From: a bacterium
GTDB lineage: Bacteria > Chloroflexota > Dormibacteria > UBA8260 > Bog-877
Direction: 5' to 3'
Assembly (NCBI GenBank): GCA_021791455.1
Contig: JAJYWM010000307.1
Span: 1-31,849, forward strand
Length of the DNA: 31,849 nucleotides
In this document: piece after piece, positions 1-8,599 of the stretch
Layout: every line of letters begins with the position of its first letter
Numbering within the stretch: the first letter of the stretch is position 1
The notes under the pieces: model-generated
Told to the model about the DNA's origin: nothing
The model's input: only the letters and a program-made list of their open reading frames with translations
The model's database searches: none
Position numbers and translations under genes: made by a program

Positions 1-776
1 GCCATGAGTTCCCTTCCGGCTGCGGAATCGACGAAGGCTGCCAGCAAGAGGCAGTCATGGCCGTTGGCGGGCGTTCGGGCCCAACCAAGGGTCACTCGCA
101 GGTTTTGCCGCGATTGACCAACTCCAGAGGACCTCGTCGCGTATATGGGGCTGCGGCCAGCAGCTTCTCCGCCCCAAGGGCCCTGTACGCGCTATGGTCG
201 ATGGCGACCTCGAACGGGTCGAAGCCGACCTTCCGGCGCAGGCACGGAGCGTCTTGCCTGAGGTGGCCCCGAAGGGACCCGGCTGAAGCCAGCAACCTCC
301 GCGTGAGCGCCGGCTGCTCGCGCTTCCTGTGCCCAGGCGCCCCCGGTGGACCAAGAGCAGCCAAGCGTCGGTCTGACGACGATGGCTTGGTAGCAATCCC
401 GGTTGGGGATCGGGCACCGATGCAGCCGCAGCGGATGGTTGCGGATGAGCAGGAGCGTTGCGGTGGCCCGAGTCGAGCCTGAGGCAGGGGTGCGACCGCC
501 CCGACCGGTGGCTGGGGTGCTGCGAGTTCGGCGAGCCTGCCCCCGGCCTGGAGGTCTACCGCGCGAGGGGGGCCGGTGACCAGATGGACGCGGGGGATGG
601 GCCGTCTCAAGCGGGAGCGTGGCCGTCGCGCCCGGGCAGGCAGCGAAGCGGCCAAAGACGGTTTGCCACCGTGGCGAGCGGCAACCTCGGCTAACCGCAG
701 TTCCCCCGCGCAGCCGATGGGTCGTGGGGAGAGATGCCTTGGTGTCCCCAGAGTGATCCGGAGCCGGTGCCGCCTC
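1..776. other. Gene-poor left edge, no supported gene
   Basis: Open frames exist on both strands (for example 57-482 plus and 92-655 minus), but their conceptual products are low-complexity Arg/Pro/Ser/Gly-rich strings of the kind produced by out-of-frame reading of GC-rich DNA. None shows a recognisable domain. The minus frame between about 92 and 250 reads somewhat more protein-like (a run containing DPFEVAIDHSAYRALG) and then stops, so a decayed gene remnant is possible but unproven. I see no tRNA-like fold, no repeat array and no transposase motif here. Confidence 0.5.
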
Positions 777-1862
777 CTACTCCCCGATGCTGCCGTCTAT
801 CGCTTCCCGCAGCAGGTCCGCGTGTCCCAGATGCCTGGCCGTCTCCTCGATCAGATTTAGCAAAACCCAGCGCAGTGAGAAGGGACGGCCGTCTCGCAAT
901 GGCAGGGCCGAGAGCTGATCAGGGCCAGATGCTGAGGCCACCACCTGCCGACTGCGCTGGCAGGCTTGCTGGTAGCGCAGCCTGAGGGCGTCCGGGTCAA
1001 CCTCCACAGACTTCCGAAACTCCCATTCCGGGTCGCTGTCGAAGTCCACCTCCGACCAGGGCTGGCGCAGGGTCCCACCGGCAAATCGCTCTTCCATCCA
1101 ACTCTCCTCCACCAGTGCGAGGTGATAGAGCAGGCCACCCAGGGACAGGCTAGAGTTGGGAATGCGCCGCGCCATGCCGTCCTTGTCGAGCCCAGCCGTC
1201 TTGGCCAGCATCGTCTGCCGCTGCAGGTCCAGGAACCGCTCCAGGAGGACCAGGTCCTGACCCGCCGGTTCAGGCTCGTCCCTGCTGAGCAGAGCGAGGA
1301 ACGCGAGCACTCGCTGAACCACCAGGCGCGACGCTTGCATGTCGTAGGCTGGCAGGCTGCTGTCCGTGAACAGGTGCTGGTCTCCTGGATACAGGAAGAG
1401 CCGCGCCCCACGCACCTTGGCGACGAGTTCTCGGGCCGCGATCACATCTTCCTCATCCATGAAGTAGGGATCGCGGTCCATGGCGTGGACCTGCACTTGT
1501 ACTCCGGCCGGCCAGGAGCCGTCCCCGAACTCCGAGTGCGGAAGGCAGGCGTGCAGCAGCACCGCCCCCTTTGCCCCCTTGCGTGTTTGCGCCAGCATCT
1601 GGGCAGGCATCACCCCGAGCGAGCATCCGACATACACCAGTGCGCCGGGAAGACCCTCCACCGCCTTCCTAGCGCGATCCACTATTGTTTCGAATCCGAT
1701 CGTCCGCGCGTGGGCGACACCCTCGGCGATGGTGGGAAAGGTGCGACCGTCATACAGGTCCGGAACCCGCACCCTGTGGCCGGCCGCAGCCAGGTCGTCG
1801 GCGAATTGGCGCACGCCAGGCGTGAGGCCCTGGGCATGGTGGAAGACGATCACCTCGGCCAT
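777..1862 (-). CDS. Dienelactone hydrolase-DinB/DUF664 fusion protein
   Basis: This is a 361-residue protein with two domains. Residues 1 to about 190 are an alpha/beta hydrolase of the dienelactone hydrolase type: the nucleophile elbow is G79-C-S81-L-G83, and D129 and H163 (in PGDQHLF) are plausible triad partners. The usual DLH nucleophile is Cys, so here Ser81 would serve, with Cys80 beside it. Residues of about 200-361 match the DinB/DUF664 four-helix fold, with metal-ligand-type histidines in YHLALVEESW (H247) and ARHLGHADLL (H344, H347). DinB-fold proteins are often metal-dependent thiol transferases or hydrolases; the substrate here is unknown. The ATG start is preceded by AGAGGGG at a normal distance. 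The gene is transcribed away from its plus-strand neighbour. The domain calls are secure; the combined function is not. Confidence 0.85.
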   Translation of the reverse strand: MAEVIVFHHAQGLTPGVRQFADDLAAAGHRVRVPDLYDGRTFPTIAEGVAHARTIGFETIVDRARKAVEGLPGALVYVGCSLGVMPAQMLAQTRKGAKGAVLLHACLPHSEFGDGSWPAGVQVQVHAMDRDPYFMDEEDVIAARELVAKVRGARLFLYPGDQHLFTDSSLPAYDMQASRLVVQRVLAFLALLSRDEPEPAGQDLVLLERFLDLQRQTMLAKTAGLDKDGMARRIPNSSLSLGGLLYHLALVEESWMEERFAGGTLRQPWSEVDFDSDPEWEFRKSVEVDPDALRLRYQQACQRSRQVVASASGPDQLSALPLRDGRPFSLRWVLLNLIEETARHLGHADLLREAIDGSIGE

Positions 1863-1888
1863 ACTGGTTACCCCTCTTCGGTCTGCCG

Positions 1889-1905
1889 ATTATCGAACAT
1901 ATGTT
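1889..1905 (-). promoter_or_regulatory. Putative promoter and palindromic operator of the DLH-DinB gene
   Basis: On the minus strand a GATAAT hexamer (1894-1889) lies 26 bases before the ATG at 1862, a good -10 element leaving a short leader that contains the Shine-Dalgarno. Directly upstream is the perfect 10-base palindrome AACATATGTT (1896-1905), located in the -10/-35 spacer where a repressor could block polymerase. No clear -35 is visible. The rest of the 1863-2117 intergenic stretch shows no gene. Confidence 0.4.
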
Positions 1906-2117
1906 AGCAGCTGCTGAACGGCCCATTCACCTACGCGGTGGGCAGGCTTCCCGGGCAGCCCGCTTGCTGTGAGCGTGGCGGTGTCCGTCAGCGCCACGAC
2001 CGAACTCGATAGCGCCCAGGGCCCGTCGCCGCAACCCTTGCCTTAAGGTGTTCCGGTGCCGGCAGGTGCTTGGATCTCCGTCCCCGCGGTCGGTGAACGG
2101 GGCGATGCGGCCGGTCT

Positions 2118-3251
2118 TTGTCGACCAAGTTGAGGAGGTGGGGGAGTGCTCCCGGGCTCTCTTTGATCGAATCCAGAGCAACTGTGCTCGAGGCGCTAAG
2201 AGCTGGTCCGGTCTGGTTGGTAGCCCGTGGGAGACCGGGCCTGGGCAGGGTCACGGAGACGATCGCCCTGGCCAAGGTGGTTGCCGGGTGGGGTGGTCAT
2301 CCGCGGCTCAGGCTCCACACCTCGCCGCAGGCTCTTAGCGCCGCCCGCGACCTTTTTGGGAGCGGCACTGAACCGTTCGACCTGCAGGAGGGACCCGACC
2401 TGCAACAGGCCCTAATCGACTCCGATCTCTTGCACCGCTTCCTGGAACAGGTGTCGCGGTTGCAGCCGGCGGCCCTGGTGGTGAATGGCTTTCCCGTGTG
2501 CCTGCCCGTTCTGCGATGGTCCTCGGAGACTCGGATCGTGGCGATGGCCAACCTGCACGACCTCGACAACCCACAGCACAGCCGGGGGGCCCGCCTGCTT
2601 CAGCACGCGCTTCACAGCCCCGCGGATCTCATCCTGATCGGCGAACTGCGCCGAGGTTGGCGTCGAACGCGCTTGGACTCCCTTCCGGTGCTGCGCCTTC
2701 CCACCCTGGTGAGGGCTGAAGCCCGGGAATCTGCCCTGGACCCGCTCCCAGGCGCGGAGGTGGTGGCCGTGCTGGGTGGCGGCAGCTACGGGGATCCAGA
2801 GATGGCGAGGGCCACCGCCGCCATACTCCGTGCGCTGGAGAGGGCGGTCAGGCGCGGCAGCCTGCCCTCCTGCGTGGTCTTCGGGGGCTCGGAACTGCCC
2901 CGTCTTGGGCCGCGCTACCCCAGTCTGCGCATAAGTGCCGATCCGTCAGCGTGTCTCAGGGTCATGGCTAGAGCCGAGTTGGTCATAGCCCGGGGTGGCA
3001 GAGGGACTCTGGCGGAGATCCTGGCGAGTCGGCGGCGTGCCGTGGTGATCGCGGCTGAGTCCGCAACGCTGCGCGGCGCCGAACAGGCGGCCAACATCGC
3101 TGCCGCAGCCCGCATCTCGCCCGGCGTGGTGCCGCTGGAGCTCTCATCCCTGGCGAGATTGGATGAGGCTTGCCGTCGGGCGAGGTCCGCCCGCCCGTCC
3201 CCTTGGGAGCCAGGCAACGAGATCTTGGAGGCGGCTCTAGCCGGTCTTTGA
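2118..3251 (+). CDS. GT-B fold glycosyltransferase-like protein (GT28/MurG C-terminal type)
   Basis: The open frame codes for up to 377 residues. The N-terminal part carries the glycine-rich loop typical of GT-B enzymes (VARGRPGLGRVTETIALA, about residues 34-51). The C-terminal half has VLGGGSYGD and then ARAELVIARGGRGTLAEIL with a following conserved-looking AEQAANI, which resembles the UDP-sugar-binding half of MurG and related GT28 enzymes. It is not MurG itself: no division/cell-wall cluster is adjacent and overall similarity looks weak. The start is uncertain. TTG at 2118 has no convincing ribosome site, and GTG at 2184 would remove only unconserved sequence. It ends 22 bases before the rhodanese gene and may be cotranscribed with it. 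Donor and acceptor are unknown. Confidence 0.65.
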   Translation: MSTKLRRWGSAPGLSLIESRATVLEALRAGPVWLVARGRPGLGRVTETIALAKVVAGWGGHPRLRLHTSPQALSAARDLFGSGTEPFDLQEGPDLQQALIDSDLLHRFLEQVSRLQPAALVVNGFPVCLPVLRWSSETRIVAMANLHDLDNPQHSRGARLLQHALHSPADLILIGELRRGWRRTRLDSLPVLRLPTLVRAEARESALDPLPGAEVVAVLGGGSYGDPEMARATAAILRALERAVRRGSLPSCVVFGGSELPRLGPRYPSLRISADPSACLRVMARAELVIARGGRGTLAEILASRRRAVVIAAESATLRGAEQAANIAAAARISPGVVPLELSSLARLDEACRRARSARPSPWEPGNEILEAALAGL

Positions 3252-3273
3252 GCGAGAGTGCCACGAGGATCTG

Positions 3274-3720
3274 GTGGCCCGGCCCATCGAGGAGGTGCCG
3301 CCCTTTCGGCGACAGCCGTCGTTGCCCGATAATCGCTGGGTGGGGCCGACGATGCCGATCGAGATGGAGATGGAGCAGGCGCGCACCTGGCTCGGCCGCG
3401 GGGCGGTGCTCCTCGATGTGCGAGATCGCTCCGAACGGGAGCGGCTCCGCATCCCCAATTCCGCATGGATTCCGATCACGGAGCTGCTTGAGAAGTGGCG
3501 CGAGCTTCCCCCCGGCAAACCCATCATCGTCCATTGCTCCGCGGGCTCGCGAAGCTATCGAGCCGCGAAATTTCTGCGCGAGCACGGCTTTCAGGCGAGT
3601 GCCCTCGTAGGTGGGGTGACCGAGTGGCGGGCTCACTCGGGGGAGGTCGAGTCCGGTCCCCTGGGTCAGGCTCAGGGGAACGAGCATCTGTCGGTTGGAG
3701 CGGCCTTCGTGCGAGCATGA
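3274..3720 (+). CDS. Rhodanese-like sulfurtransferase domain protein
   Basis: This is a small single-domain rhodanese. LLDVRDRSERERLRIPNSAWIP matches the first half of the fold, and HCSAGSRS holds the catalytic Cys (residue 88 from the GTG start) in the expected six-residue active-site loop. The end, LVGGVTEWR, is the standard rhodanese C-terminal signature. The family moves sulfane sulfur to cyanide, thiols or protein acceptors; the acceptor cannot be read here. GTG at 3274 has a GAGG 6 bases upstream. An alternative ATG at 3352 would give 122 residues and still contain the whole domain, so the first 26 residues are doubtful. It lies between the glycosyltransferase-like gene and tkt, 39 bases before the latter. 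Confidence 0.85.
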   Translation: MARPIEEVPPFRRQPSLPDNRWVGPTMPIEMEMEQARTWLGRGAVLLDVRDRSERERLRIPNSAWIPITELLEKWRELPPGKPIIVHCSAGSRSYRAAKFLREHGFQASALVGGVTEWRAHSGEVESGPLGQAQGNEHLSVGAAFVRA

Positions 3721-3759
3721 GGGCAAAGTCCCCCGACAGGCAGCGTTGAGGAGTTTCCC

Positions 3760-5796
3760 ATGACGGCATCAGGCGAACGGCTACCGCAGGCCGGAAGCGA
3801 ACTGGACGACCTCTGCATCAACACCATTCGGTGCCTGGCCATCGATGGGGTGCAGAAGGCCAACTCCGGACACCCAGGCCTGCCCATGGGCGCTGCTCCG
3901 ATGGCGTATGTGCTGTGGTCGAAGTTCCTCCGTCACGATCCGACCGACCCTGCCTGGCCCGACCGAGACCGCTTCGTTCTCTCCGCGGGCCACGGGTCGA
4001 TGCTGCTCTACTCTCTGCTGCACCTCACCGGATACCAGCTTTCCCTGGATGATCTGCAGCACTTCAGGACCTGGGGGTCCATCACTCCCGGGCATCCGGA
4101 GCGGGGACTGACCCCCGGAGTAGAGGTGACCACAGGCCCGCTGGGTCAGGGCTTCGGCAACGGGGTTGGTCTGGCCATGGCGGAGCGGGCTCTGGCTCAC
4201 CGCTACAACCGCCCCGGCCACGAGATCGTCAACCACAGAACCTTTGTGCTGTGTGGAGATGGCGATTTGATGGAAGGGGTGTCGGCGGAAGCGGCCTCGC
4301 TGGCTGGGCATCTGGGCCTGGGAAAGCTCGTGTGTCTTTACGACGACAACCACGTCTCCTTGGACGGCCCGACGTCACTATCGTTCACCGAGGACGTTCT
4401 GGCTCGATTCTCCGCCTACGGATGGCAGGTGCAGCGGGTGGAGGACGGCAACCTGGACCTGGACGGCATCGAGGCGGCGATCCGCGCCGCCGTCAACGAC
4501 GACTCGCGCCCGTCCCTGATCGCCGTGCGGACCCACATCGGCTACGGGGCCCCGCACAAGCAGGACACCAACGCAGCGCACGGTTCGCCCCTCGGCCCCG
4601 AGGAGGTTGCCGCCGCAAAGGTCGCCTACGGCTGGGACCCGCAGCGTTTCTTCTACGTTCCCAAGGCGGCGGCCGACCACTTCGGCGAGGCCAAGGACAG
4701 GGGGGCAAAGCTCAACCGCGAGTGGCGGGAGAGATTCGGCGCCTGGGCCAGGGAAAACGGGGACCTGGCCTCCGAATGGCGTCTGGCCCAGGAGGGGACC
4801 CTCCCGCCGGGATGGCGGGACGCCCTGCCCAGCTGGGGCCCTGGCGACAAGCCGATCGCCACCCGAGTGTCCGGCGGCAGGGCTCTCAACGCCCTGGCTT
4901 CTGTGATTCCATGGATCCTCGGGGGGGATGCGGATTTGTCCGAGTCGACCAAGACCGCTGTCGATCAAGGGGGCGACTTTGACGGGCAGACGGGCCAGGG
5001 GCGAAACCTGCACTTCGGGGTGCGGGAGCACGCCATGGGGGCTGCCTGCAACGGGATGGCCGCTCATGGTGGGTTGCGCCCCTACAGCGCCACCTTCTTC
5101 ACCTTCTCCGACTATCAGCGGCCGTCCGTCAGGCTCTCCGCCCTATCCCACTTGCCGGTGGTGTGGGTGTACACCCACGACAGCATCGGCCTCGGCGAGG
5201 ATGGTCCCACGCACCAGCCCGTGGAGCAGCTGGCATCGCTGCGCGTGATCCCCAACCTGGTGGTCCTCAGGCCCGGCGACGCCAACGAGTCCAGCTGGGC
5301 TTGGGCGGTTGCGATGGAGAGGAATGAGGGACCGACGGCGCTGGTCCTGTGCCGTCAGAATCTCCCGATCCTGGATGGAACCAGGGCCCTCGCCGACAAG
5401 GGGGTCCACAGTGGGGGCTACATCTTGCAGGAGGCGACGGGGGGAGCTCCGCGGGTCATCCTGATCGGAACCGGTTCGGAGCTTTCCATCTGCGCCGCGG
5501 CGCGGGCGATCCTCCAGGCTGATGGTGTTCCCACCCGGCTCGTCAGCATGCCATCGATCGAGCTGTTTCGGCAGCAACCAGCGGGCTATCGAGATCAGGT
5601 TCTGCCCGAGGGGATAACGGCGAAGGTGGCCGTGGAGGCCGGGGTCACCGAGCCCTGGCTTGCCCTGGTGGGCTCGCGAGGGGCCGTCGTCGGGGTGGAC
5701 CGGTTCGGGGCTTCCGCTCCGTACCTCGACATCTATGAGCACTTCGGGATCACGGACCAAGCTGTCGCCCGGCGGGCCAGGGAGCTGCTTGCATGA
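3760..5796 (+). CDS. tkt: Transketolase
   Basis: This 678-residue protein is of normal family length. It moves two-carbon ketol units between sugar phosphates in the non-oxidative pentose phosphate pathway, using thiamine diphosphate and a divalent metal in the cytosol. Visible signatures are SGHPGLPMG (H38), the TPP/metal motif starting at G166-D-G168 and ending in YDDN, the catalytic glutamate region FGVREHAMG (E423), and the second-half motif [15 protein letters not shown]. The ATG is preceded by GAGGAG. It heads a block with pgl and rpe, 85 bases ahead of pgl, so three pentose-phosphate enzymes are probably expressed together. Transaldolase, glucose-6-phosphate dehydrogenase and Rpi genes are not in the window. 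Confidence 0.97.
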   Translation: MTASGERLPQAGSELDDLCINTIRCLAIDGVQKANSGHPGLPMGAAPMAYVLWSKFLRHDPTDPAWPDRDRFVLSAGHGSMLLYSLLHLTGYQLSLDDLQHFRTWGSITPGHPERGLTPGVEVTTGPLGQGFGNGVGLAMAERALAHRYNRPGHEIVNHRTFVLCGDGDLMEGVSAEAASLAGHLGLGKLVCLYDDNHVSLDGPTSLSFTEDVLARFSAYGWQVQRVEDGNLDLDGIEAAIRAAVNDDSRPSLIAVRTHIGYGAPHKQDTNAAHGSPLGPEEVAAAKVAYGWDPQRFFYVPKAAADHFGEAKDRGAKLNREWRERFGAWARENGDLASEWRLAQEGTLPPGWRDALPSWGPGDKPIATRVSGGRALNALASVIPWILGGDADLSESTKTAVDQGGDFDGQTGQGRNLHFGVREHAMGAACNGMAAHGGLRPYSATFFTFSDYQRPSVRLSALSHLPVVWVYTHDSIGLGEDGPTHQPVEQLASLRVIPNLVVLRPGDANESSWAWAVAMERNEGPTALVLCRQNLPILDGTRALADKGVHSGGYILQEATGGAPRVILIGTGSELSICAAARAILQADGVPTRLVSMPSIELFRQQPAGYRDQVLPEGITAKVAVEAGVTEPWLALVGSRGAVVGVDRFGASAPYLDIYEHFGITDQAVARRARELLA

Positions 5797-5881
5797 CGGG
5801 ACTTGCAAGCTGGGTCGCACCGCCCAGATGGGTCGTCGTCCAGATGGACGGCGCCAGCCGGGCCGTCTCGGAGGGAGCGGG

Positions 5882-6631
5882 ATGACGGGGACGCTCTCGT
5901 CGCCAACCATGCTGGTGCAGGCGGATGCCGAGCAGCTGGCCCAGTTTGCGGCAGGCAGGATCGCCGACCGCATCCGGCAGGCGATTTCCTCGCGGGGTGA
6001 GGCCGTCGTCGCCCTCCCGGGTGGGTCCACCCCCCGGGCGGCCCTGGAAGTTCTGGCGACGATGGTTGGGATCGACTGGGCCAGGGTGGTACTGGTGCCG
6101 GGAGACGAACGCTTCGTCTCTGTCGCTGACCCCGACTCAAACGAGGGCATGATCCGGGCCGCGCTGGTGAATCGCATCGATGGGCCCCGCCCGATCGTGG
6201 CGGGCTGGGAGGTGGAGGAGGGGCTCGGTCCGGAGATCGTGGCCAACCGGTTCGAAGCTCGCCTGCTCGGGATAGTACCCAAAGTGGATGGCCGCTTCGA
6301 GTTCGATTGGATCGGCCTTGGGATGGGTTCCGATGGGCACACCGCCTCTTTGTTTCCGGGCCGTGAGTACCCCGACGACGCTCTGGTTTTGGCCACCGTC
6401 CATCCTTCCGGGCAGACGCGGTTAACCCTCGGTCCGGAGCTGATTCGTTCGGCCAAGGCGGTGAGCTTTCTGGTGGAGGGGGAGGCCAAGGCCGCCATCC
6501 TGAGGCGGGTGATGGAGGGAGCGTACGACCCCGTGCGACTCCCTGCCCAACTCATCGCGCGCAATGTCCCCGGGTGCGAGGTTTGGTGCGACCAGGCGGC
6601 GGCGTCCCTGTCGACTGCCCATGAAGCCTGA
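5882..6631 (+). CDS. pgl: 6-phosphogluconolactonase
   Basis: This 249-residue protein is of the DevB/NagB-like lactonase family, which hydrolyses 6-phosphogluconolactone to 6-phosphogluconate in the oxidative pentose phosphate pathway. Signatures in order are ALPGGSTPRAAL (45-56), LVPGDERFV (71-79) and GLGMGSDGHTASLFPG (145-160), the last carrying the family's catalytic Asp-Gly-His stretch. The reading frame extends further upstream, but ATG 5882 has GGAGGGAGCGGG directly before it and gives the normal N-terminus. The 3' end overlaps the rpe start by 11 bases, implying translational coupling. The 85 bases between tkt and pgl contain nothing clearly gene-like. Confidence 0.95.
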   Translation: MTGTLSSPTMLVQADAEQLAQFAAGRIADRIRQAISSRGEAVVALPGGSTPRAALEVLATMVGIDWARVVLVPGDERFVSVADPDSNEGMIRAALVNRIDGPRPIVAGWEVEEGLGPEIVANRFEARLLGIVPKVDGRFEFDWIGLGMGSDGHTASLFPGREYPDDALVLATVHPSGQTRLTLGPELIRSAKAVSFLVEGEAKAAILRRVMEGAYDPVRLPAQLIARNVPGCEVWCDQAAASLSTAHEA

Positions 6632-7319
6632 GCTGGCGCCCTCGATCCTGGCGGCCGACTTCGCCCGCCTCGGGGAGCAGGTCTCGGCTTGCGAGGCGGC
6701 GGGAGCAGACCGCATTCATGTGGATGTGATGGACAACCATTTCGTGCCCAACCTGAGCATGGGGCCAGAGGTTCTGGCGGCCTGTCGCAGAAGCTGTCAG
6801 CTGCCCCTGGAGGTCCACCTCATGGTCGAGGAGCCTGACGCGATCATCCCCGCTTTCGTCGCCTCCGGGGCGGATATCGTCATCGTCCACTTTGAGGCCT
6901 GCAGGCAGCTCCATCGCACGGTGGGCCTGATCCGGGGTAGCCGGCGCCACCCGGGAGTGGCTATCAACCCGGCTACCCCGGCTAGCTTCTTGAGCCAGAT
7001 CCTGCCGGATTTGGACCTGGCGCTGGTGATGTCGGTCGACCCCGGATTCGGGGGGCAGGGCTTCCTGCCCGGGGCATTCGCTAAGCTTGGGGAATTGCGA
7101 CACATGATTGACGACCGTGAACTCTCCTGCGAGCTGGAGGTTGATGGAGGCGTGGACGTCGGCAACGCAGGGGCCTGTGTGGCGGCGGGAGCGTCTGTGC
7201 TCGTCGCCGGGACCTCGGTGTTCCACGCCGAGGGCGGGATCGCCTCCGGGGTCCGCTGCCTGCTGAACGAGATGAGGCCCGGTGCCTCAGGGCCGGGGTC
7301 CGCGGGCGCTGTCGCTTGA
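6621..7319 (+). CDS. rpe: Ribulose-phosphate 3-epimerase
   Basis: This 232-residue TIM-barrel enzyme interconverts ribulose 5-phosphate and xylulose 5-phosphate. It shows APSILAADF at the N-terminus, metal and catalytic residues in HVDVMDNHFVPN (H33, D35), H66 in VHLMVEEP, the phosphate-loop region MSVDPGFGGQGF (137-148) and the catalytic aspartate in EVDGGVD (D175). The start at ATG 6621 lies inside the end of pgl; a longer in-frame version from 6564 would add 19 unconserved residues. Its product feeds transketolase, encoded two genes upstream, so the gene order makes metabolic sense. The C-terminal 15 or so residues are a Gly/Ala/Ser tail without obvious function. Confidence 0.96.
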   Translation: MKPELAPSILAADFARLGEQVSACEAAGADRIHVDVMDNHFVPNLSMGPEVLAACRRSCQLPLEVHLMVEEPDAIIPAFVASGADIVIVHFEACRQLHRTVGLIRGSRRHPGVAINPATPASFLSQILPDLDLALVMSVDPGFGGQGFLPGAFAKLGELRHMIDDRELSCELEVDGGVDVGNAGACVAAGASVLVAGTSVFHAEGGIASGVRCLLNEMRPGASGPGSAGAVA

Positions 7320-7346
7320 TTCAAGTCCCAGGAGGTCCAGGTCCGC

Positions 7347-8024
7347 ATGTCCCGTAGCCCATTGACCGTTCCCGAGCACCCGGAGCTGCCCTCCGAGGTC
7401 CGCCAGGTATATGTCGAAATCGACCGCAAGTTCGGGGTGTTCATCCTCCCCCAGCTGGAGCAACTTCAGGCTCAGGACGCGGTCGCCAGGCTTCTTGGAC
7501 GAGGCGCTGAACTCGCCCAGGCCGCCGCAGAGGGCGCGCACGGCGACCTTGCGGCCAAGTACCGTCAGCTGCTGGCGGACGCCCAGATGGAATTGCGGGA
7601 GGCCAGGGCCAGGGAGGTGGCCCAGGAGGACTCAGCGCGCCACGACCGACAGCGCGTGGCCAGGATGGACCAGATCCTGACCGTGGCACGAGCCAGGCTC
7701 CCCCAGACCAGGATGTCGCGCCTGGAGGCAAGGCTGTCCGAGCTCGACGGCGAGGTGGGAGCCGAGGAGCGGGTGGCCCTGGTGGAGGCGGCTGTCCTGG
7801 AATGGGAGCGACTCAGCCAGACGCGGCAGGCCCGCGAGGCTGAGCGTTTGGCTGATCAGGCGCATCTCCCCGTGCGACCGCGGCACACCGAGACTTCCAG
7901 AAGCCGCAAGGCGTTGAGGGATCGGGCCCGCCTCATCGAGCTGGCCCGCTCGTTCGCGATGGGTGAAGCGGAGTCGGTGGCCGCAGGCTCGGGCGCGAGC
8001 GAGGATCGCGCCGAGCCCGCCTAG
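7347..8024 (+). CDS. Hypothetical Ala/Arg/Glu-rich coiled-coil protein
   Basis: This 225-residue protein has no family I recognise. From about residue 30 to 170 it is strongly helical and heptad-like, rich in Ala, Glu, Arg, Leu and Gln, with almost no Gly or Pro, so an extended coiled coil is likely. There is no signal peptide or membrane segment. The ATG has AGGAGG about 11 bases upstream. It begins 27 bases after rpe and could be the last gene of the pentose-phosphate transcript. It converges with the small minus-strand gene at 8035-8442, with only 10 bases between the two stops. That neighbour is also charged and helical, so the pair may act together, but this is only inference. Confidence 0.7.
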   Translation: MSRSPLTVPEHPELPSEVRQVYVEIDRKFGVFILPQLEQLQAQDAVARLLGRGAELAQAAAEGAHGDLAAKYRQLLADAQMELREARAREVAQEDSARHDRQRVARMDQILTVARARLPQTRMSRLEARLSELDGEVGAEERVALVEAAVLEWERLSQTRQAREAERLADQAHLPVRPRHTETSRSRKALRDRARLIELARSFAMGEAESVAAGSGASEDRAEPA

Positions 8025-8034
8025 CCACCCCCGG

Positions 8035-8442
8035 TCAGCGGCGCGAGGCCTCCATCTCGAGAGCCTCTCCCTCCTCCGCCTCGATCGTGACCCAGTCGGG
8101 CTGCCCCAAAAGGCGGCTGACCTCGACCATGATCCGTCCCTGGGCGTCGAAGACGGCGTCCTGGACGCGGTCTATGCTCGGCCGACTGGAGGCGACCACC
8201 TGGGCCAGGTCTGGATCCACCTGTGACACCTCGGCGTGGCGGAGCTCCTCGGTGATAGCCGGGGGGACGACGCGCCGTTCGCGGATCCTGGCATCCTCCA
8301 AGTCGGCCAAGACTCGGTCGAGATGCTCCAAGTGCGAGCGGTACTTGCGAAGCGTTCTGGTCCGGGCCAGCCCTTCGTGCTGGCGGCGCAGGATGTCGCG
8401 ACGGGTAACCCGGTAGCGGTTGTCTCTCTCTGTAGTCATCAT
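8035..8442 (-). CDS. Hypothetical small charged helical protein
   Basis: This 135-residue protein has no recognised family. The first 60 or so residues are very basic and helical (for example RVTRRDILRRQHEG), the middle is a charged helix (HLDRVLADLEDARIRERR), and the end is acidic. The frame stays open upstream to 8673, but ATG 8442 (with a second ATG immediately after) is preferred. An AGAGGA stretch precedes it, and the upstream in-frame sequence is Gly/Pro/Cys-rich and coincides with a structured leader and promoter. No catalytic or membrane feature is visible. Having its own strong promoter and long leader is unusual for so small an orphan gene. Confidence 0.65.
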   Translation of the reverse strand: MMTTERDNRYRVTRRDILRRQHEGLARTRTLRKYRSHLEHLDRVLADLEDARIRERRVVPPAITEELRHAEVSQVDPDLAQVVASSRPSIDRVQDAVFDAQGRIMVEVSRLLGQPDWVTIEAEEGEALEMEASRR

Positions 8443-8592
8443 GTTGGGGAATCCTCTGCGGCCGTGATACCACCTGCCTGCTATTCCGGTCTGCCCCGCG
8501 TTGCTTGGGCCTACCCTTTTGAACGGCGACGAGCACAACCGGGTTACCCGGTGCTCCCCTTCACCTGGCAGCTCCGCGAGCCGCGGCTGCGC
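8443..8592 (-). ncRNA. Candidate structured 5' leader upstream of the 135-residue protein
   Basis: The predicted transcript start near 8592 leaves about 150 untranslated bases. Reading the minus strand, a hairpin pairs GCAG-CCGCG with CGCGG-(AG)-CTGC (8590-8568). A second long hairpin (8565-8525) pairs GGTGA with TCGCC, GAGCAC with GTGCTC and CGGG with CCCG around a TAA loop. Near the 3' end is AGGTGGTATCACGG (8475-8462), which recalls the T-box core AGGGTGGNACCGCGG. Because the downstream gene is not an aminoacyl-tRNA synthetase and the Stem I landmarks are not obvious, I do not call a T-box, only a structured leader. Confidence 0.4.
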
Positions 8593-8599
8593 TGAACAG

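Noticed and set aside
966..1907. 313-residue plus-strand frame opposite the DLH-DinB gene
   Set aside because: The minus-strand product has two clear domains with motifs; the plus product has none.
5143..6564. 473-residue open frame on the minus strand opposite tkt and pgl
   Set aside because: It spans two certain genes on the other strand and the predicted protein is Ser/Arg/Pro-rich low complexity.
8462..8475. T-box riboswitch call from AGGTGGTATCACGG
   Set aside because: The match to the core is partial, Stem I landmarks and a specifier codon are not evident, and the downstream gene is not an amino-acid or tRNA-synthetase gene. Kept only as a structured leader.
8480..8500. SRP RNA-like segment (CCGGAA followed by AGCAG) on the minus strand
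   Set aside because: The SRP domain IV consensus needs a larger conserved loop and stem; only fragments match, and the position in a leader between genes does not fit.
8500..8560. TPP riboswitch-like string on the plus strand (ACCCTTTTGAAC)
   Set aside because: The CTGAGA thi-box and the pairing partners are missing, and no thiamine gene follows.
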